Source: Lentzea flava (GTDB lineage Bacteria; Actinomycetota; Actinomycetes; Mycobacteriales; Pseudonocardiaceae). Taken from it: 64,000 nucleotides of DNA. The position numbers were made by a program, and so were the translations under genes. Shown here in pieces: positions 50,707 to 58,801 of the stretch. The DNA lies in the NCBI RefSeq assembly GCF_014648475.1, contig NZ_BMRE01000001.1, positions 186,001-250,000 on the forward strand, in the 5' to 3' direction. The notes beneath the pieces were generated by a model. That model was not told the origin of the DNA. It saw nothing but the letters and a program-made list of their open reading frames with translations, and made no database searches. How positions within the stretch are numbered: position 1 is the first letter of the stretch; each line of letters begins with the position of its first letter.

Positions 50707-51183
50707 TCATCTGCCCACCAGTCCTTCGGCCATGGTGTCGAGCAGGTAGGCGTCGAAGTCCGGCTCGCCGGGCTCCAGCACGTGCCGCACCCACGCGCGG
50801 CGTTCGTGCTCCAGCGGCGGCAGCTCCCACACGCAGCCGATGAGGTCCTTCGGGATGACGCTGAAGTGCGTGAGGTCCGGATCGGTCGAGCCGAGGAACG
50901 GCTGGTCGCCGGACACCGCGGTGCGGCAGTGCAGGACGTTGTCCCAGACCCAGTTGTAGGCGTTGAGGTACATGCCAGCGGCACTGCGGTGCAGCACGGT
51001 GACCGTGGCAGGCGGGGTCGGGTCGGCGAAGTCCGGGTAGATCTTCGGCAGGAACGCGTAGGCGGCCGCGCGGACGTCGTCGGTGATCGCGAGGCCGGGA
51101 GTGACGACCTCGTAGCGTTTGACGTGTCTGCCCGCGATGACCAGCGGTTCCTTGACCGCCAGCTGCTTCTCGTAGAAAGCCAT
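50707..51183 (-). CDS. conserved protein of unknown function
   Basis: 158 residues, soluble, aromatic-rich (YNWVWDNVLHCRTAV, DLIGCVWELPPLEHERRAWVRHVLE). No recognisable motif. It is divergent from the WYL regulator with a CACTG-type palindrome between them, so it is a probable target of that regulator. TATGTT lies 6 bases before its ATG, suggesting a leaderless mRNA. Confidence 0.75.
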   Translation of the reverse strand: MAFYEKQLAVKEPLVIAGRHVKRYEVVTPGLAITDDVRAAAYAFLPKIYPDFADPTPPATVTVLHRSAAGMYLNAYNWVWDNVLHCRTAVSGDQPFLGSTDPDLTHFSVIPKDLIGCVWELPPLEHERRAWVRHVLEPGEPDFDAYLLDTMAEGLVGR

Positions 51184-51189
51184 GCGTCG

Positions 51190-51195
51190 AACATA
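51190..51195 (-). promoter_or_regulatory. -10 box TATGTT
   Basis: On the minus strand, 6 bases before the ATG at 51183 and 8 bases from the WYL operator. Confidence 0.45.
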
Positions 51196-51203
51196 TGAGC
51201 TAT

Positions 51204-51224
51204 CACTGACACCTTGTGGCAGTG
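51204..51224. promoter_or_regulatory. WYL-regulator operator
   Basis: CACTG-A-CAC-CTT-GTG-G-CAGTG, a palindrome with one A/G mismatch around the centre. It lies between the WYL regulator start (51232) and the divergent gene. The TGACACCTTGTG core resembles sites reported for YafY/WYL-type regulators (recalled, not checked). Confidence 0.7.
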
Positions 51225-51231
51225 TGTTCGC

Positions 51232-52200
51232 GTGCGTGCGAGCCGGTTGGTGTCGTTGTTGCTCCTGCTGCAGACGAAGGGGCGGATGACCGCGCAGGCG
51301 CTGGCCGACGAGCTGGAGGTGTCGGTCCGCACGATCTACCGGGACGTGGAGTCGCTGCACGCCGCCGGGGTGCCGCTCTACGGCGACGCGGGCCCGTCCG
51401 GCGGCTACCAGCTGCTCGACGGCTACCGCACGCGGCTGACGGGCCTGACCGAGCAAGAGGCGGAGTCGCTGTTCCTGGCGGGGCTGCCGGGCGCGGCCGC
51501 GGACCTGGGTCTTGGCGAGGCGGTGTCGGCGGCGCAGCTGAAGCTGATGGCGGCCCTGCCGTCGTCGATGCGCGACCGGGCCTCCCGCATGGCCGAGCGG
51601 TTCCACCTCGACGCGCCCGCCTGGTACTACGACGCGGAGCCCGCGCCGTTCCTGGAGCTCGTGGCGGACGCGGTGTGGAGCTCGCGGCTGCTGGAGGTCA
51701 CGTACCGGCGGTGGCAGGCGCCGGAGGAGGTGACGCGCGTGTTGCGGCCGTTGGGGCTCGTGCTGAAGGCGGGCCGCTGGTACCTGGTCGCTCTGGGCTC
51801 GACGCGGATCTCGACCTACCGGGTGTCGCAGATCCAGGCCGCTCGCGTGCTGGACGAGACGTTCGCACGGCCGGAGGGGTTCGACCTGGCGGCGCACTGG
51901 GCGGCGTCGCTGGAGGACTTCCAGGCGCGCCAGTTCACCGGTGAGGCCGTGATCCGGTTGTCACGGCGGGGTTTCGAGTCGTTCGCGTCCCACGTGCTGC
52001 CCGCCGTGGCGCGGGCGGCCGAGGAGTCCGCTGTGGACGATGGCGGGTGGGTGCGGGTGACGATCCCGATCGAGTCGATCGGGCACGCGACGGGCATGGT
52101 GCTGCGGATGGGCGGCGAGGTGGAGGTGCTCGCGCCGGACGAGCTGCGCTCGCGCGTGACCGAGGTGGTGCGGCAGCTGGCGTCGATCTACCTGCCGTAG
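51232..52200 (+). CDS. WYL-domain transcriptional regulator (YafY type)
   Basis: 322 residues. HTH_11 winged helix at the N-terminus (MTAQALADELEVSVRTIYRDVESLHAAGVPLYGDAGPSGGYQL), then the WYL domain (LLEVTYRRW... LKAGRWYLVALG... ISTYRVSQI) and a C-terminal WCX region. GTG start; a GTG two codons upstream is possible. Ligand unknown; WYL domains often bind nucleotides or nucleic acid. Confidence 0.93.
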   Translation: MRASRLVSLLLLLQTKGRMTAQALADELEVSVRTIYRDVESLHAAGVPLYGDAGPSGGYQLLDGYRTRLTGLTEQEAESLFLAGLPGAAADLGLGEAVSAAQLKLMAALPSSMRDRASRMAERFHLDAPAWYYDAEPAPFLELVADAVWSSRLLEVTYRRWQAPEEVTRVLRPLGLVLKAGRWYLVALGSTRISTYRVSQIQAARVLDETFARPEGFDLAAHWAASLEDFQARQFTGEAVIRLSRRGFESFASHVLPAVARAAEESAVDDGGWVRVTIPIESIGHATGMVLRMGGEVEVLAPDELRSRVTEVVRQLASIYLP

Positions 52201-52958
52201 CCGAACCGGGCGAGGTGGTGCCAGAGGTGCTTCACGACCTGTGGCGCCGCTTCGGCGGTTTCGAGGATCCGCGGGTCGATGAACCCGTCCTCGGCGATCC
52301 GCAGTCCCAGTGCGACGGACTCCGGCGAGCGGTACCCGGCGTTGCGCTGGAGTTCCTCCGTGGACAGCCGGAAGCCGTCGTGCCACTCGACCGGGCACGG
52401 CAGGTCGGAGTTCCCGGTGAAGCTCGGGTCCAGCACGAGAGCCTCGACGTCGTCGAGCGTCACGGGCCCGTGGACGTGGGCCTCGATGTAGTTGTCGAGC
52501 GGGTCGCGGTCGTCGGCGTCGGCGAGCTCGATCAGCGCGAACCGCTGGGCGGTGCCGAAGTCGACGGGGTCGAAGACGCTGTCCGGGTAGCAGAACGTGG
52601 TGCGGTCGAGGACGGCTTCCTTGAGGCGCAGGTGCGCCGAGCCGAACCTGGGCGCGCCGCCCTGTGGCAGCCGCCGGTGGTTCAACGCGCCGTACTTGGG
52701 GCGGTCGGCGGGATCCGCGTTGTCGTAGGCGCCGCCGAAGAGACGGCTCTCCCACTCCCAGCGGGCGCCGCCGGGGTGCGCGGTGAGGCCGCCGTTGCTG
52801 GTGCCGGTCTCGAACTGCGACCGGTACACACCGTCGCGGACCAGGGCGTCGAGCACGCCACGGCCGGGGTGGAAGTTCAGCGTGACGCGCAGGTCGCGCG
52901 GCATCGGCCCGCCCGCCGACCGCGCGTTGACGTGCGCGATCGCCTGCTCACAGTTCAC
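52188..52958 (-). CDS. DUF3626 protein
   Basis: 256 residues. LRVTLNFHPGRGV, YRSQFETGTSNGGLTAHPGGARWEWESRLFGGAY and GALNHRRLPQGGAPRFGSAHLRL are DUF3626 signatures. Its His, Glu and Arg residues hint at a metal or nucleotide site, but no activity is known. It overlaps the acetyltransferase gene by 11 bases and is the last of a four-gene run that starts with the SNF2 helicase. Confidence 0.88.
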   Translation of the reverse strand: MNCEQAIAHVNARSAGGPMPRDLRVTLNFHPGRGVLDALVRDGVYRSQFETGTSNGGLTAHPGGARWEWESRLFGGAYDNADPADRPKYGALNHRRLPQGGAPRFGSAHLRLKEAVLDRTTFCYPDSVFDPVDFGTAQRFALIELADADDRDPLDNYIEAHVHGPVTLDDVEALVLDPSFTGNSDLPCPVEWHDGFRLSTEELQRNAGYRSPESVALGLRIAEDGFIDPRILETAEAAPQVVKHLWHHLARFGYGR

Positions 52959-53487
52959 GGACCACCTTGCACGGATTGCCGACGGCGAGCACGCGCGGCG
53001 GGATGTCGCGGGTCACGACGCTGCCCGCGCCGATCACCGCGTTGTCGCCGATGGTCACGCCCGCGCAGACGATGACACCGCCGCCGAGCCACACGTTGTC
53101 GCCGATGGTGATCGGTGCGGCGGTCTCGAAGCGCTGCCGGCGGGCCTCGTGGTCCTCCATCGGGTGCAGGGCGGTGAGCAGCTGGGCGCGCGGGCCGATG
53201 GAGACGTCGTCGCCGATGGTGATCGTCGCGCAGTCCATGAGGATCGCGTCGTAGTTGAGGAAGCTGTTGGCGCCCATGTGGATCTGGTAGCCGTAGTCGC
53301 ACTGGAAGCGCGGCATGACCCACGAGCCCTCGCCGATGGACCCGAAGAGCTTCTCGATGACCGCGTGCGAGCGGGTGGCGTTGAACTCGTCCACGAGCTG
53401 CTGCGCGCGGCGGCGTTCGGCGACGAGCTCGGCGTCGGAGTCCCGGTAGAGCTCGCCGGTCATCATCTTCTGCTTCTCGGTGATCAC
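52948..53487 (-). CDS. maltose/galactoside O-acetyltransferase-like (LbH) protein
   Basis: 179 residues. N-terminal Mac domain (KQKMMTGELYRDSDAELVAERRRAQQLVDEFN), then hexapeptide repeats (ITIGDNVWLGGGVIVCAGVTIGDNAVIGAGSVVTRDIPP). The catalytic His is present in ALHPMEDHE. Acetylates a sugar or other small molecule. GTG start coupled to the SWIM gene by GTGA. An ATG eight codons later is also possible. Confidence 0.92.
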   Translation of the reverse strand: MITEKQKMMTGELYRDSDAELVAERRRAQQLVDEFNATRSHAVIEKLFGSIGEGSWVMPRFQCDYGYQIHMGANSFLNYDAILMDCATITIGDDVSIGPRAQLLTALHPMEDHEARRQRFETAAPITIGDNVWLGGGVIVCAGVTIGDNAVIGAGSVVTRDIPPRVLAVGNPCKVVREL

Positions 53488-54242
53488 CCGTCCAGAGTGC
53501 CCGAACGCAGCAGCGCGCGTGCTCTGTTCGCGGCGATCTCCATCAGCGCGGTGAGTTCCGCGGCGTCGAACCCCGGTGGCGGCTCGACGGCGAGCACCAC
53601 AGGTGTGGTGGCCGGAAGTCCTGGTTTCGCGGGCGGCTGACCTGCGGTTTCAACCGGAACCACCACAGGTGTTCTGGTTCCGACGGGCCCGGCGACGCGC
53701 TGCTGCAGGGCGTCGAGGAGTTCCTGTTCCGGTTTTCCCTTCAGCAGCAGCAGGACGAACGGGTCGGCGTCGAGCAGCCAGCCGACCTGGAACGCGAGCG
53801 CGGCCGCGTGCCGGCACGGCAGTTCCCAGCCCTCGCAGTCGCAGTCGGGTTCGAGGTCGCCGATGCCGGGCAGCAGGTCCACACCGGACTCTTCGGCGGC
53901 CTCGACCAGCGAGCGGGGCATGTCGTTGTCCAGCAACGCGGCGATGTGGCCCGCCTGTTCGGCGACGCGGTCGAGGAACCGTCCCCATTGGACCGCCGTG
54001 AGCACCGGCACGTGGACCGTGGTGCTGTAGACGGTGTCGTCGTCGTGGACCTGGGCGTGCAGGCGGCCGGGGCTGACGGTGATCGGGCCGACGACGCCGG
54101 CATGGGCGTAGCGGCGTCCGAGGCGCAGCAGTGTCGTGTCGAGGGCGGTGTCCTCCAGGGCCTTCACCCAGGCCTTGCCCCACCACGTGGTGGCGACGCG
54201 GCGTTTCACCTTGGGGAACGCGGCGAATCCGCGTGCGGTCAT
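53484..54242 (-). CDS. SWIM zinc-finger protein
   Basis: 252 residues. CDCEGWELPCRHAAALAFQ is the CxCx(n)CxH SWIM motif at about residues 133-150. The N-terminal TTWWGKAWVKALE and the position after a SNF2 helicase match the actinobacterial SNF2-SWIM pair thought to act on DNA or chromatin-like complexes. Its start overlaps the helicase stop (TGATG). The C-terminus is proline-rich. Confidence 0.92.
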   Translation of the reverse strand: MTARGFAAFPKVKRRVATTWWGKAWVKALEDTALDTTLLRLGRRYAHAGVVGPITVSPGRLHAQVHDDDTVYSTTVHVPVLTAVQWGRFLDRVAEQAGHIAALLDNDMPRSLVEAAEESGVDLLPGIGDLEPDCDCEGWELPCRHAAALAFQVGWLLDADPFVLLLLKGKPEQELLDALQQRVAGPVGTRTPVVVPVETAGQPPAKPGLPATTPVVLAVEPPPGFDAAELTALMEIAANRARALLRSGTLDG

Positions 54243-56560
54243 CAAGAACTCCTGAGCTGGACCAGGGAAGCGAGTTCGGCGTCGGTCAGTTCGGTGAAGG
54301 CGGCCTCACCCGAGTGCAGGACGGCGTCGGCGAGGTCGCGTTTGTCCTGCAGGAGTGCGGCGATGCGTTCCTCGACGGTGCCTTCGGTGACGAGTTTGTG
54401 GACCTGGACGGGCCTGGTCTGGCCGATGCGGTAGGCGCGGTCGGTGGCCTGGTCCTCGACCGCCGGGTTCCACCAGCGGTCGAAGTGGATCACGTGGTCG
54501 GCCCTGGTGAGGTTGAGCCCGGTGCCGGCGGCTTTCAGCGACAGCAGGAACACCGGGGCGCGGCCCTGCTGGAAGTCGTCGACCATCTGCTCGCGCTGGG
54601 GCACGGGGGTGCCGCCGTGCAGGAAGCGGGTGGGGTGCTTGATGTGCTGTTCGAGCAGGCGGGCCATGCCGACGTACTGGGTGAAGATCAGCACGGAGCC
54701 GTCCTCGGCGACGATCGTGGCGAGGAGTTCGTCGAGCAGGTCGAGCTTGCCGGACGTGCCCTGCAGCGTGGCGTGGCCGAGGTAGTGCGACGGGTGGTTG
54801 CAGATCTGCTTGAGCCCGGTCAGCAGCTTGAGCACGAGGCCGCGCCGGGCCATGCCGTCGCTGGACGCGATCTGGTCGAGGATCTCCCTGGTCAGTGCCT
54901 CGTAGAGCGCGGCCTGCTCGGCGGTGAGCGAGACGGGCAGGTCGGTCTCGGTCTTCGGGGGCAGTTCCGGTGCGACGCCGGGGTCGGACTTGCGGCGGCG
55001 CAGCAGGAACGGCCGCACGACCTTGGCGAGGGTGTCGTCGGGTTCTGGCCAGCGGGTGCGGAACGCGCGGTGCGTGCCGAGCAGGCCCGGCGTCGTCCAG
55101 TCCAGGACGGCCCACAGTTCGGACAACGAGTTCTCGACCGGTGTGCCGGAGAGCGCGACGCGGGCGGCCGCGGGGATCGAGCGCAGTGCTTTGGCGGTGC
55201 CGGAGTGCGGGTTCTTGACGTGCTGGGCCTCGTCGGCGACGACCATGCTCCAGCTGTGGTTGCGCAACGTCTCCGCGTCCAGGCGCATGGTGCCGTAGGT
55301 GGTCAGCACGATGCCCGTGTCGGCGAGTGTCCGTTGTGGACCGTGGTAGCGGGTCACGGGGGTGCCCGGCGCGAACCGGTGGATCTCGCGTTCCCAGTTG
55401 CCGAGCAGTGAGGCCGGGCAGACGACCAGGGTGGGGTGCTCGTGCTGCCGGTGCAGGTGCAGGGCGATCAGGGTGATGGTCTTGCCCAGGCCCATGTCGT
55501 CGGCGAGGCACGCGCCGAGGCCGAGGCCGGTCATGTGGGCGAGCCAGCGCAGGCCGTGCAGCTGGTAGTCGCGCAGGGTCGCCCGGAGCGCGGCGGGTGC
55601 CTCGATCTGCGGGATGGTCGTGATCGCGGTGGTGAGGCTGTGCGGGGCGACGGCGACGGGTTCGCCGTCGATGATCGCGGTGCCGGTGAGGGCGGCGGTC
55701 ACGGCGTGGACGGCGGTGATCGGGGCGAGCTGCTGCCGTGCCTTCTTCCTGAGCTTCGGGTCGACGAGCACCCACTGGTCGCGCAGCCGCACGACCGGCC
55801 GGCTGGCTTCGGCGATGACGTCCATCTCGGCGTCGGTCAGCGCCGCGTCGCCGAGTGCGAGCTGCCAGTGGAACGTGAGCAGGTCGTCGGCCTTGAACTT
55901 GCCGCTCGGTTCGCCGATGACGGCTTTCGCGGACAACGACGTGGTGAGGTTCTTGGGCCAGTGGACCTCGATGTCGGTGGTGAGGAGCTCGGCGACCTCG
56001 TCGTCGGTGAGCTCGGACTGGTCGAGCAGGCGGTGCAGGGGTGGCCAGGTGGCGCGGCCGATCGCGCGGATGGCGTCGAGCTCGCGCCCGGATCCGCGCA
56101 CGTCGCGCGGGTAGGGGTCGGTGATGCCGCGGACCTGCACGATCGCGCGGAACCGCAGGTCCTCGGTCGTCTCGATGCGCAACGACAGCCTGATCTGCTC
56201 GTCCGCCCACGCCTTGAGCTCGGGCACCTCGCGGGGTTCGGCACCGGCGAACGGCCCGGAGCCGGTGCGGGGCAGCGCGTCGGCGACGGCGTCGAGGAAC
56301 TGGCGCAGCTCGTCGTAGTCGCCGTGTGCGGCGAGCCGGCGCAGGTGCAGTTCGTCGGCGTGGTCGAGCGGGCCGATGCGCCACGTGTCGTGGCTTCCGG
56401 CGGTCACGCTCGGCACGATCCGGCCGCGGGCGACGAGGTTGAGCGCGGTCGCGGTGGCCACTCCCCAGTAACCGTCGTCGTTCAGCGCGTCCGGCAGGGC
56501 TTCCAGCAGGGGTTTTCCGTTGAACAGGCCGAGTCTGGGCGGGTCGGCAGGCGCGAACAT
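54242..56560 (-). CDS. SNF2-family DEAD/DEAH-type helicase
   Basis: 772 residues. The N-terminal 300 residues are a family-specific domain. ATPase motifs: DDMGLGKT (Walker A, residues about 352-359), DEAQ (motif II, in VVADEAQHVKN), SGTPVENS (III), FTQYVGMARL (IV), LSLKAAGTGLNLT (V) and QATDRAYRIGQTRPV (VI). A HepA-like DNA translocase. It leads a coupled operon with SWIM, acetyltransferase and DUF3626 genes. It is divergent from a TetR gene across one palindrome. Confidence 0.94.
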   Translation of the reverse strand: MFAPADPPRLGLFNGKPLLEALPDALNDDGYWGVATATALNLVARGRIVPSVTAGSHDTWRIGPLDHADELHLRRLAAHGDYDELRQFLDAVADALPRTGSGPFAGAEPREVPELKAWADEQIRLSLRIETTEDLRFRAIVQVRGITDPYPRDVRGSGRELDAIRAIGRATWPPLHRLLDQSELTDDEVAELLTTDIEVHWPKNLTTSLSAKAVIGEPSGKFKADDLLTFHWQLALGDAALTDAEMDVIAEASRPVVRLRDQWVLVDPKLRKKARQQLAPITAVHAVTAALTGTAIIDGEPVAVAPHSLTTAITTIPQIEAPAALRATLRDYQLHGLRWLAHMTGLGLGACLADDMGLGKTITLIALHLHRQHEHPTLVVCPASLLGNWEREIHRFAPGTPVTRYHGPQRTLADTGIVLTTYGTMRLDAETLRNHSWSMVVADEAQHVKNPHSGTAKALRSIPAAARVALSGTPVENSLSELWAVLDWTTPGLLGTHRAFRTRWPEPDDTLAKVVRPFLLRRRKSDPGVAPELPPKTETDLPVSLTAEQAALYEALTREILDQIASSDGMARRGLVLKLLTGLKQICNHPSHYLGHATLQGTSGKLDLLDELLATIVAEDGSVLIFTQYVGMARLLEQHIKHPTRFLHGGTPVPQREQMVDDFQQGRAPVFLLSLKAAGTGLNLTRADHVIHFDRWWNPAVEDQATDRAYRIGQTRPVQVHKLVTEGTVEERIAALLQDKRDLADAVLHSGEAAFTELTDAELASLVQLRSS

Positions 56561-56566
56561 ACTATG

Positions 56567-56585
56567 TACCGTACACCATACGGTA
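56567..56585. promoter_or_regulatory. TetR operator between SNF2 operon and tetR
   Basis: TACCGTA-CACCA-TACGGTA, perfect 7-bp arms, in the 41-base gap between the divergent SNF2 helicase (start 56560) and TetR (start 56602). The core CCGTA-N5-TACGG is that of the operators at 44086 and 44112. TATGTA and TACGGTACGGT around it may be promoter elements. Confidence 0.8.
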
Positions 56586-56601
56586 CGGTAGGGTCACGTC
56601 C

Positions 56602-57366
56602 GTGATCGAACACACGGGCAGTGGTGATCCCGCGCGGACGCTGGCGTTGCTGTGGCGCACGCAGGAACGCACGAGCCGCAAGGGCAAGCCGGACCTGAGC
56701 GTGGACCGCATCGTGCAGGCGGGCATCGCGCTGGCCGACGCCGACGGGTTGAAGGCGCTGTCGATGCGCCGCGTGGCCGAGTCGCTGGGTGTGGGGACGA
56801 TGTCGCTCTACACCTACGTGCCCGGCAAGGGCGAGCTGATCGACGTCATGGTCGACACGGTGCAGGCGGCGACCGGCCGCGAGGTGGTCGAGGGCTGGCG
56901 CGAGCACCTGACGTACGTGGCGCGCGAGAACCTGGCCCTCTACCGGCGGCACCCCTGGTTGTTGCAGGTCGCGCCGTCTCGCACGGTGCTGGGCCCGCAG
57001 GTGGCGGCGAAGTACGACTTCGAGCTGCGCGGCCTGGACGGCATCGGCCTGTCGGACGTGGAGATGGACTCGGTGCTGAACCTGGTGCTGGGGCACGTGC
57101 AGAACTCGGCGCGGGGGCTCACGGCGGCCGCGGTGACGGAGAAGGAGACCGGGCTGACCGACCAGCAGTGGTGGGACGCGGCGGTTCCGTTCCTGATGAC
57201 CGTGTTCGACCCGGCCCGCTACCCCGTCGCGTCGCGGGTCGGCAACGCGGTCGGCGAGGCGCACCAGAGCGCGTTCAGCCCGGAGCACTCGTTCGAGTTC
57301 GGGCTGTCCATGATCCTCGACGGCATCGCCCAGCTGATCGCCACGCGCTCCCACCCTGCTTCCTGA
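56602..57366 (+). CDS. TetR-family regulator, paralogue of the one at 43318
   Basis: 254 residues. Helix-turn-helix LKALSMRRVAESLGVGTMSLYTYVPGKGELIDVMVDTV; the helix-turn-helix and the SGDPARTLALLWR N-terminus closely resemble the TetR at 43318. GTG start. It shares an operator with the divergent SNF2-SWIM operon, so it probably represses that operon until a ligand appears (inference). Confidence 0.92.
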   Translation: MIEHTGSGDPARTLALLWRTQERTSRKGKPDLSVDRIVQAGIALADADGLKALSMRRVAESLGVGTMSLYTYVPGKGELIDVMVDTVQAATGREVVEGWREHLTYVARENLALYRRHPWLLQVAPSRTVLGPQVAAKYDFELRGLDGIGLSDVEMDSVLNLVLGHVQNSARGLTAAAVTEKETGLTDQQWWDAAVPFLMTVFDPARYPVASRVGNAVGEAHQSAFSPEHSFEFGLSMILDGIAQLIATRSHPAS

Positions 57367-57497
57367 CCGCACGGGACCCCGCGTACTCCACGGCGGCGGC
57401 TATGGCGGTGAGGTGGCGGGCGGTTACGGGCTCATGACACCCGCGCGGGATGCGCCGGTAATTCCCGCGCGGTGTCCCTCAACTGCCTACAGTTACG

Positions 57498-57532
57498 CCA
57501 CGCGCCGTGGTGACGATCACCGCGACGCGTGG
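57498..57532. promoter_or_regulatory. nested palindrome in the glnX leader
   Basis: Outer arms CCACGCG (57498-57504) and CGCGTGG (57526-57532) surround inner arms GGTGA (57509-57513) and TCACC (57517-57521). It ends 28 bases before the GTG of glnX. A possible regulator site or leader hairpin. TACAGT at 57488-57493 upstream could be a -10 box. Confidence 0.5.
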
Positions 57533-57559
57533 ACAGCACCGCCACAGGGAGGCCCGCTC

Positions 57560-58801
57560 GTGGTGATCGACTCGCAGCCGCGGCAGGCGCTGGTGCGCCG
57601 GGTCACCGGTCTCGCGCGGTCGACACCGGGCCGGTTGAGCCTGATCGTCGTGGTGCTGGTGGTGGCGAGTCTGGCCAGCGGGTGGCTGTCGACGTGGAGC
57701 GTGAACCGGCAGGAACGGGCGCTGGAGGACCTCGCCACCCGGTCGGAGCCGCTCGCGCACGCGGCGCAGGAGGTCTACCGGGCGTTGCAGGACGCGGACG
57801 CGACGGCCGCGAGCGCGTTCCTGTCCGGCGGGCTGGAGCCTCCGCGGCTGCGCGAACGGTACGAGGCCGACATCGCCCAGGCCCAGGCCGCCCTCTCGGT
57901 GGCGACGGCCTCCTCCCCCGACCTGACCGCGACGCTGTCCGCTCAGCTGCCGGTCTACACGGGACTGATCGAGACGGCGCGCACGAACAACCGGCAGGGC
58001 TTCCCCGTCGGCGCGGCGTACCTGCGCGAAGCCTCGGGGCTGATGCGCACGCAGCTGCTGCCGTCGGCCCGGGAGCTGTACCGGGCGGAGACGGACCGGG
58101 TGGCCCGCGCGCAGGACGAGGCGACGTTCCCGTGGGGTTCGGTGCTGGTGGCGCTGGCGTTCGTGATCGCGCTGGTGCTCACCCAGCGGTATCTGACCCG
58201 CAAGACGAACCGGCTGCTCAACATCGGCCTGCTGGTCGCGACGGCGGCGGCGGTGCTGTCGCTGCTGTGGGTGACGACGGTGTCGGTGCTGGTGATGAAC
58301 GACGTCGCGGACTCGCGTACGGCGTCGCAGAAGGCCGACGTGCTGGCGCAGGCGCGGATCGCGACCCTGACCGCGCGGGGCGACGAGACGCTGACGCTGG
58401 TCGCGCGGGGCGCCGGTCAGACCTACGAGAAGAGCTTCGTCGAGGTCTCGGAACGGCTGGAGGGGCAGCTCGAGGAGGCCAAGCGGCTGGAGGACACCGA
58501 GGCCGTCGACCAGGCGATGCGGCACTTCCGGCAGTGGCAGCAGGTCCACCAGCGCATCCGCGAGGCCGACGACGCGGGTCAGTACAACGACGCGGTGGCG
58601 TTGATCGACAACCCGTACTTCGACTCGCTGGACCAGGACCTGGTGCGGGCGATCGGCGAGGCGCGGCAGGACTTCAGCGACGAGGTGGCGGTGGCGCGGG
58701 GGTCGCTCGCGGGCACCGTGGTCGGTGTGCTGGTGCTCGCGGTGATCAGCGCGGTGGGATCGACGATGGGATTGTGGCAGCGGCTCAAGGAGTACCGGTG
58801 A
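57560..58801 (+). CDS. glnX: GlnX-like membrane protein of the PknG operon
   Basis: 413 residues. Four membrane helices: near 24-44, around 195-212, around 221-248 and near 391-411, with two outer helical domains between them (a sensor-like four-helix-bundle pattern). Order and topology match GlnX of mycobacteria, which links the outer amino-acid-binding lipoprotein GlnH to the cytoplasmic kinase PknG. GGGAGG lies 7 bases before the GTG. Its stop overlaps glnH (GTGA). Confidence 0.9.
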   Translation: MVIDSQPRQALVRRVTGLARSTPGRLSLIVVVLVVASLASGWLSTWSVNRQERALEDLATRSEPLAHAAQEVYRALQDADATAASAFLSGGLEPPRLRERYEADIAQAQAALSVATASSPDLTATLSAQLPVYTGLIETARTNNRQGFPVGAAYLREASGLMRTQLLPSARELYRAETDRVARAQDEATFPWGSVLVALAFVIALVLTQRYLTRKTNRLLNIGLLVATAAAVLSLLWVTTVSVLVMNDVADSRTASQKADVLAQARIATLTARGDETLTLVARGAGQTYEKSFVEVSERLEGQLEEAKRLEDTEAVDQAMRHFRQWQQVHQRIREADDAGQYNDAVALIDNPYFDSLDQDLVRAIGEARQDFSDEVAVARGSLAGTVVGVLVLAVISAVGSTMGLWQRLKEYR

